DNA from: a bacterium
GTDB taxonomy: Bacteria; SZUA-182; SZUA-191; JAJRXT01
NCBI GenBank assembly: GCA_024276125.1
Contig: JAJRXT010000015.1
Location: forward strand, 1 to 64,000
Length of the DNA stretch: 64,000 bases
Direction: 5' to 3'
Shown here: positions 63,566 to 64,000 of the stretch, one piece after another
Layout: each line of letters opens with the position of its first letter
Position numbering within the stretch: position 1 is the stretch's first letter
Notes under the pieces: generated by a model
The model's input: only the letters and a program-made list of their open reading frames with translations
What the model was told of the DNA's origin: nothing
The model's database searches: none
Program-made: the position numbers and the translations under genes

Positions 63566-63883
63566 TCATATGCTAACCCCGTACTCCATAATATTTTTTA
63601 CAATAGGCGATGCCCTTAATGGGGATTTTTCAATCTCGTATCTTGTAAAAATTAAGGCGGATATTACCATAAAATGTTCAAAGCATACAGCCCATACTAT
63701 ATCATAGATTTTATTTTCCAATGCTTTATCAAGTGACTCCACATCTAAGAAAACATCCATATCCGAATATTCATCCGCCTTACCGCTTGCTCTTGAGCCA
63801 AACACCCTAAAATCAACCAGCTTAACCACGTTGGCCAATTCTTGTTTTAACTTTTGGGCTATTTGGTAGTCATGAGTGTTCAA
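63566..63883 (-). CDS. Orphan MNT-type nucleotidyltransferase
   Basis: FRVFGSRASGKADEYSDMDVFLDVESLDKALENKIYDIVW. Confidence 0.85.
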   Translation of the reverse strand: MNTHDYQIAQKLKQELANVVKLVDFRVFGSRASGKADEYSDMDVFLDVESLDKALENKIYDIVWAVCFEHFMVISALIFTRYEIEKSPLRASPIVKNIMEYGVSI

Positions 63884-63891
63884 GGCGGATA

Positions 63892-64000
63892 CTACCCCCG
63901 TTCTTTTTCATGGATAGCTCGATTTATAGCATGCAGGTATGCTTTAGCGCCGGCTTCTATAATATCGGTAGACGCTCCTTTACCAAATACGGTTCGTCCG
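63892..64000 (-). CDS. leuA: 2-isopropylmalate synthase, C-terminal end (truncated by window edge)
   Basis: GRTVFGKGASTDIIEAGAKAYLHAINRAIHEKERG*. Confidence 0.85.
   Translation of the reverse strand, partial: GRTVFGKGASTDIIEAGAKAYLHAINRAIHEKERG

Overview
64-kb bacterial window, probably from an uncultured anaerobe (phylum not assigned). Main contents, left to right: slipin/SPFH 3' end; short minus-strand peptide ORF with a leader-like N-terminus and Gly/Pro-rich tail; a secreted giant protein (about 7,070 codons if an internal TAA is ignored) of beta-helix repeats, LamG, PA14 and a recurring ~110-aa module; an M16 peptidase pair; NAD-linked formate dehydrogenase genes (NuoE-, NuoF-, FdhA/NuoG-like) split by a ~3-kb toxin-antitoxin (TA) island; PIN-GNAT-EVE-like and ASCH genes; ppdK; an SDH/ClpP-class protease; a sulfatase; an anaerobic RNR operon followed by a strongly structured RNA candidate; a PAS/GAF protein; trpS and M50 genes; and a leu operon interspersed with MNT, HEPN and RelBE-type genes. 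Intergenic DNA is full of palindromic dispersed repeats, some nested. The most unusual signal is window-wide. At least nine otherwise well-conserved reading frames are interrupted by one in-frame TAA/TAG, usually where a Glu codon is expected, and three more lesions are 1-nt losses in A-runs. TAA and TAG still end intact genes here, so mutation/pseudogenisation or consensus error is more likely than recoding. I had no tools; family names come from motif recognition and need a profile search.
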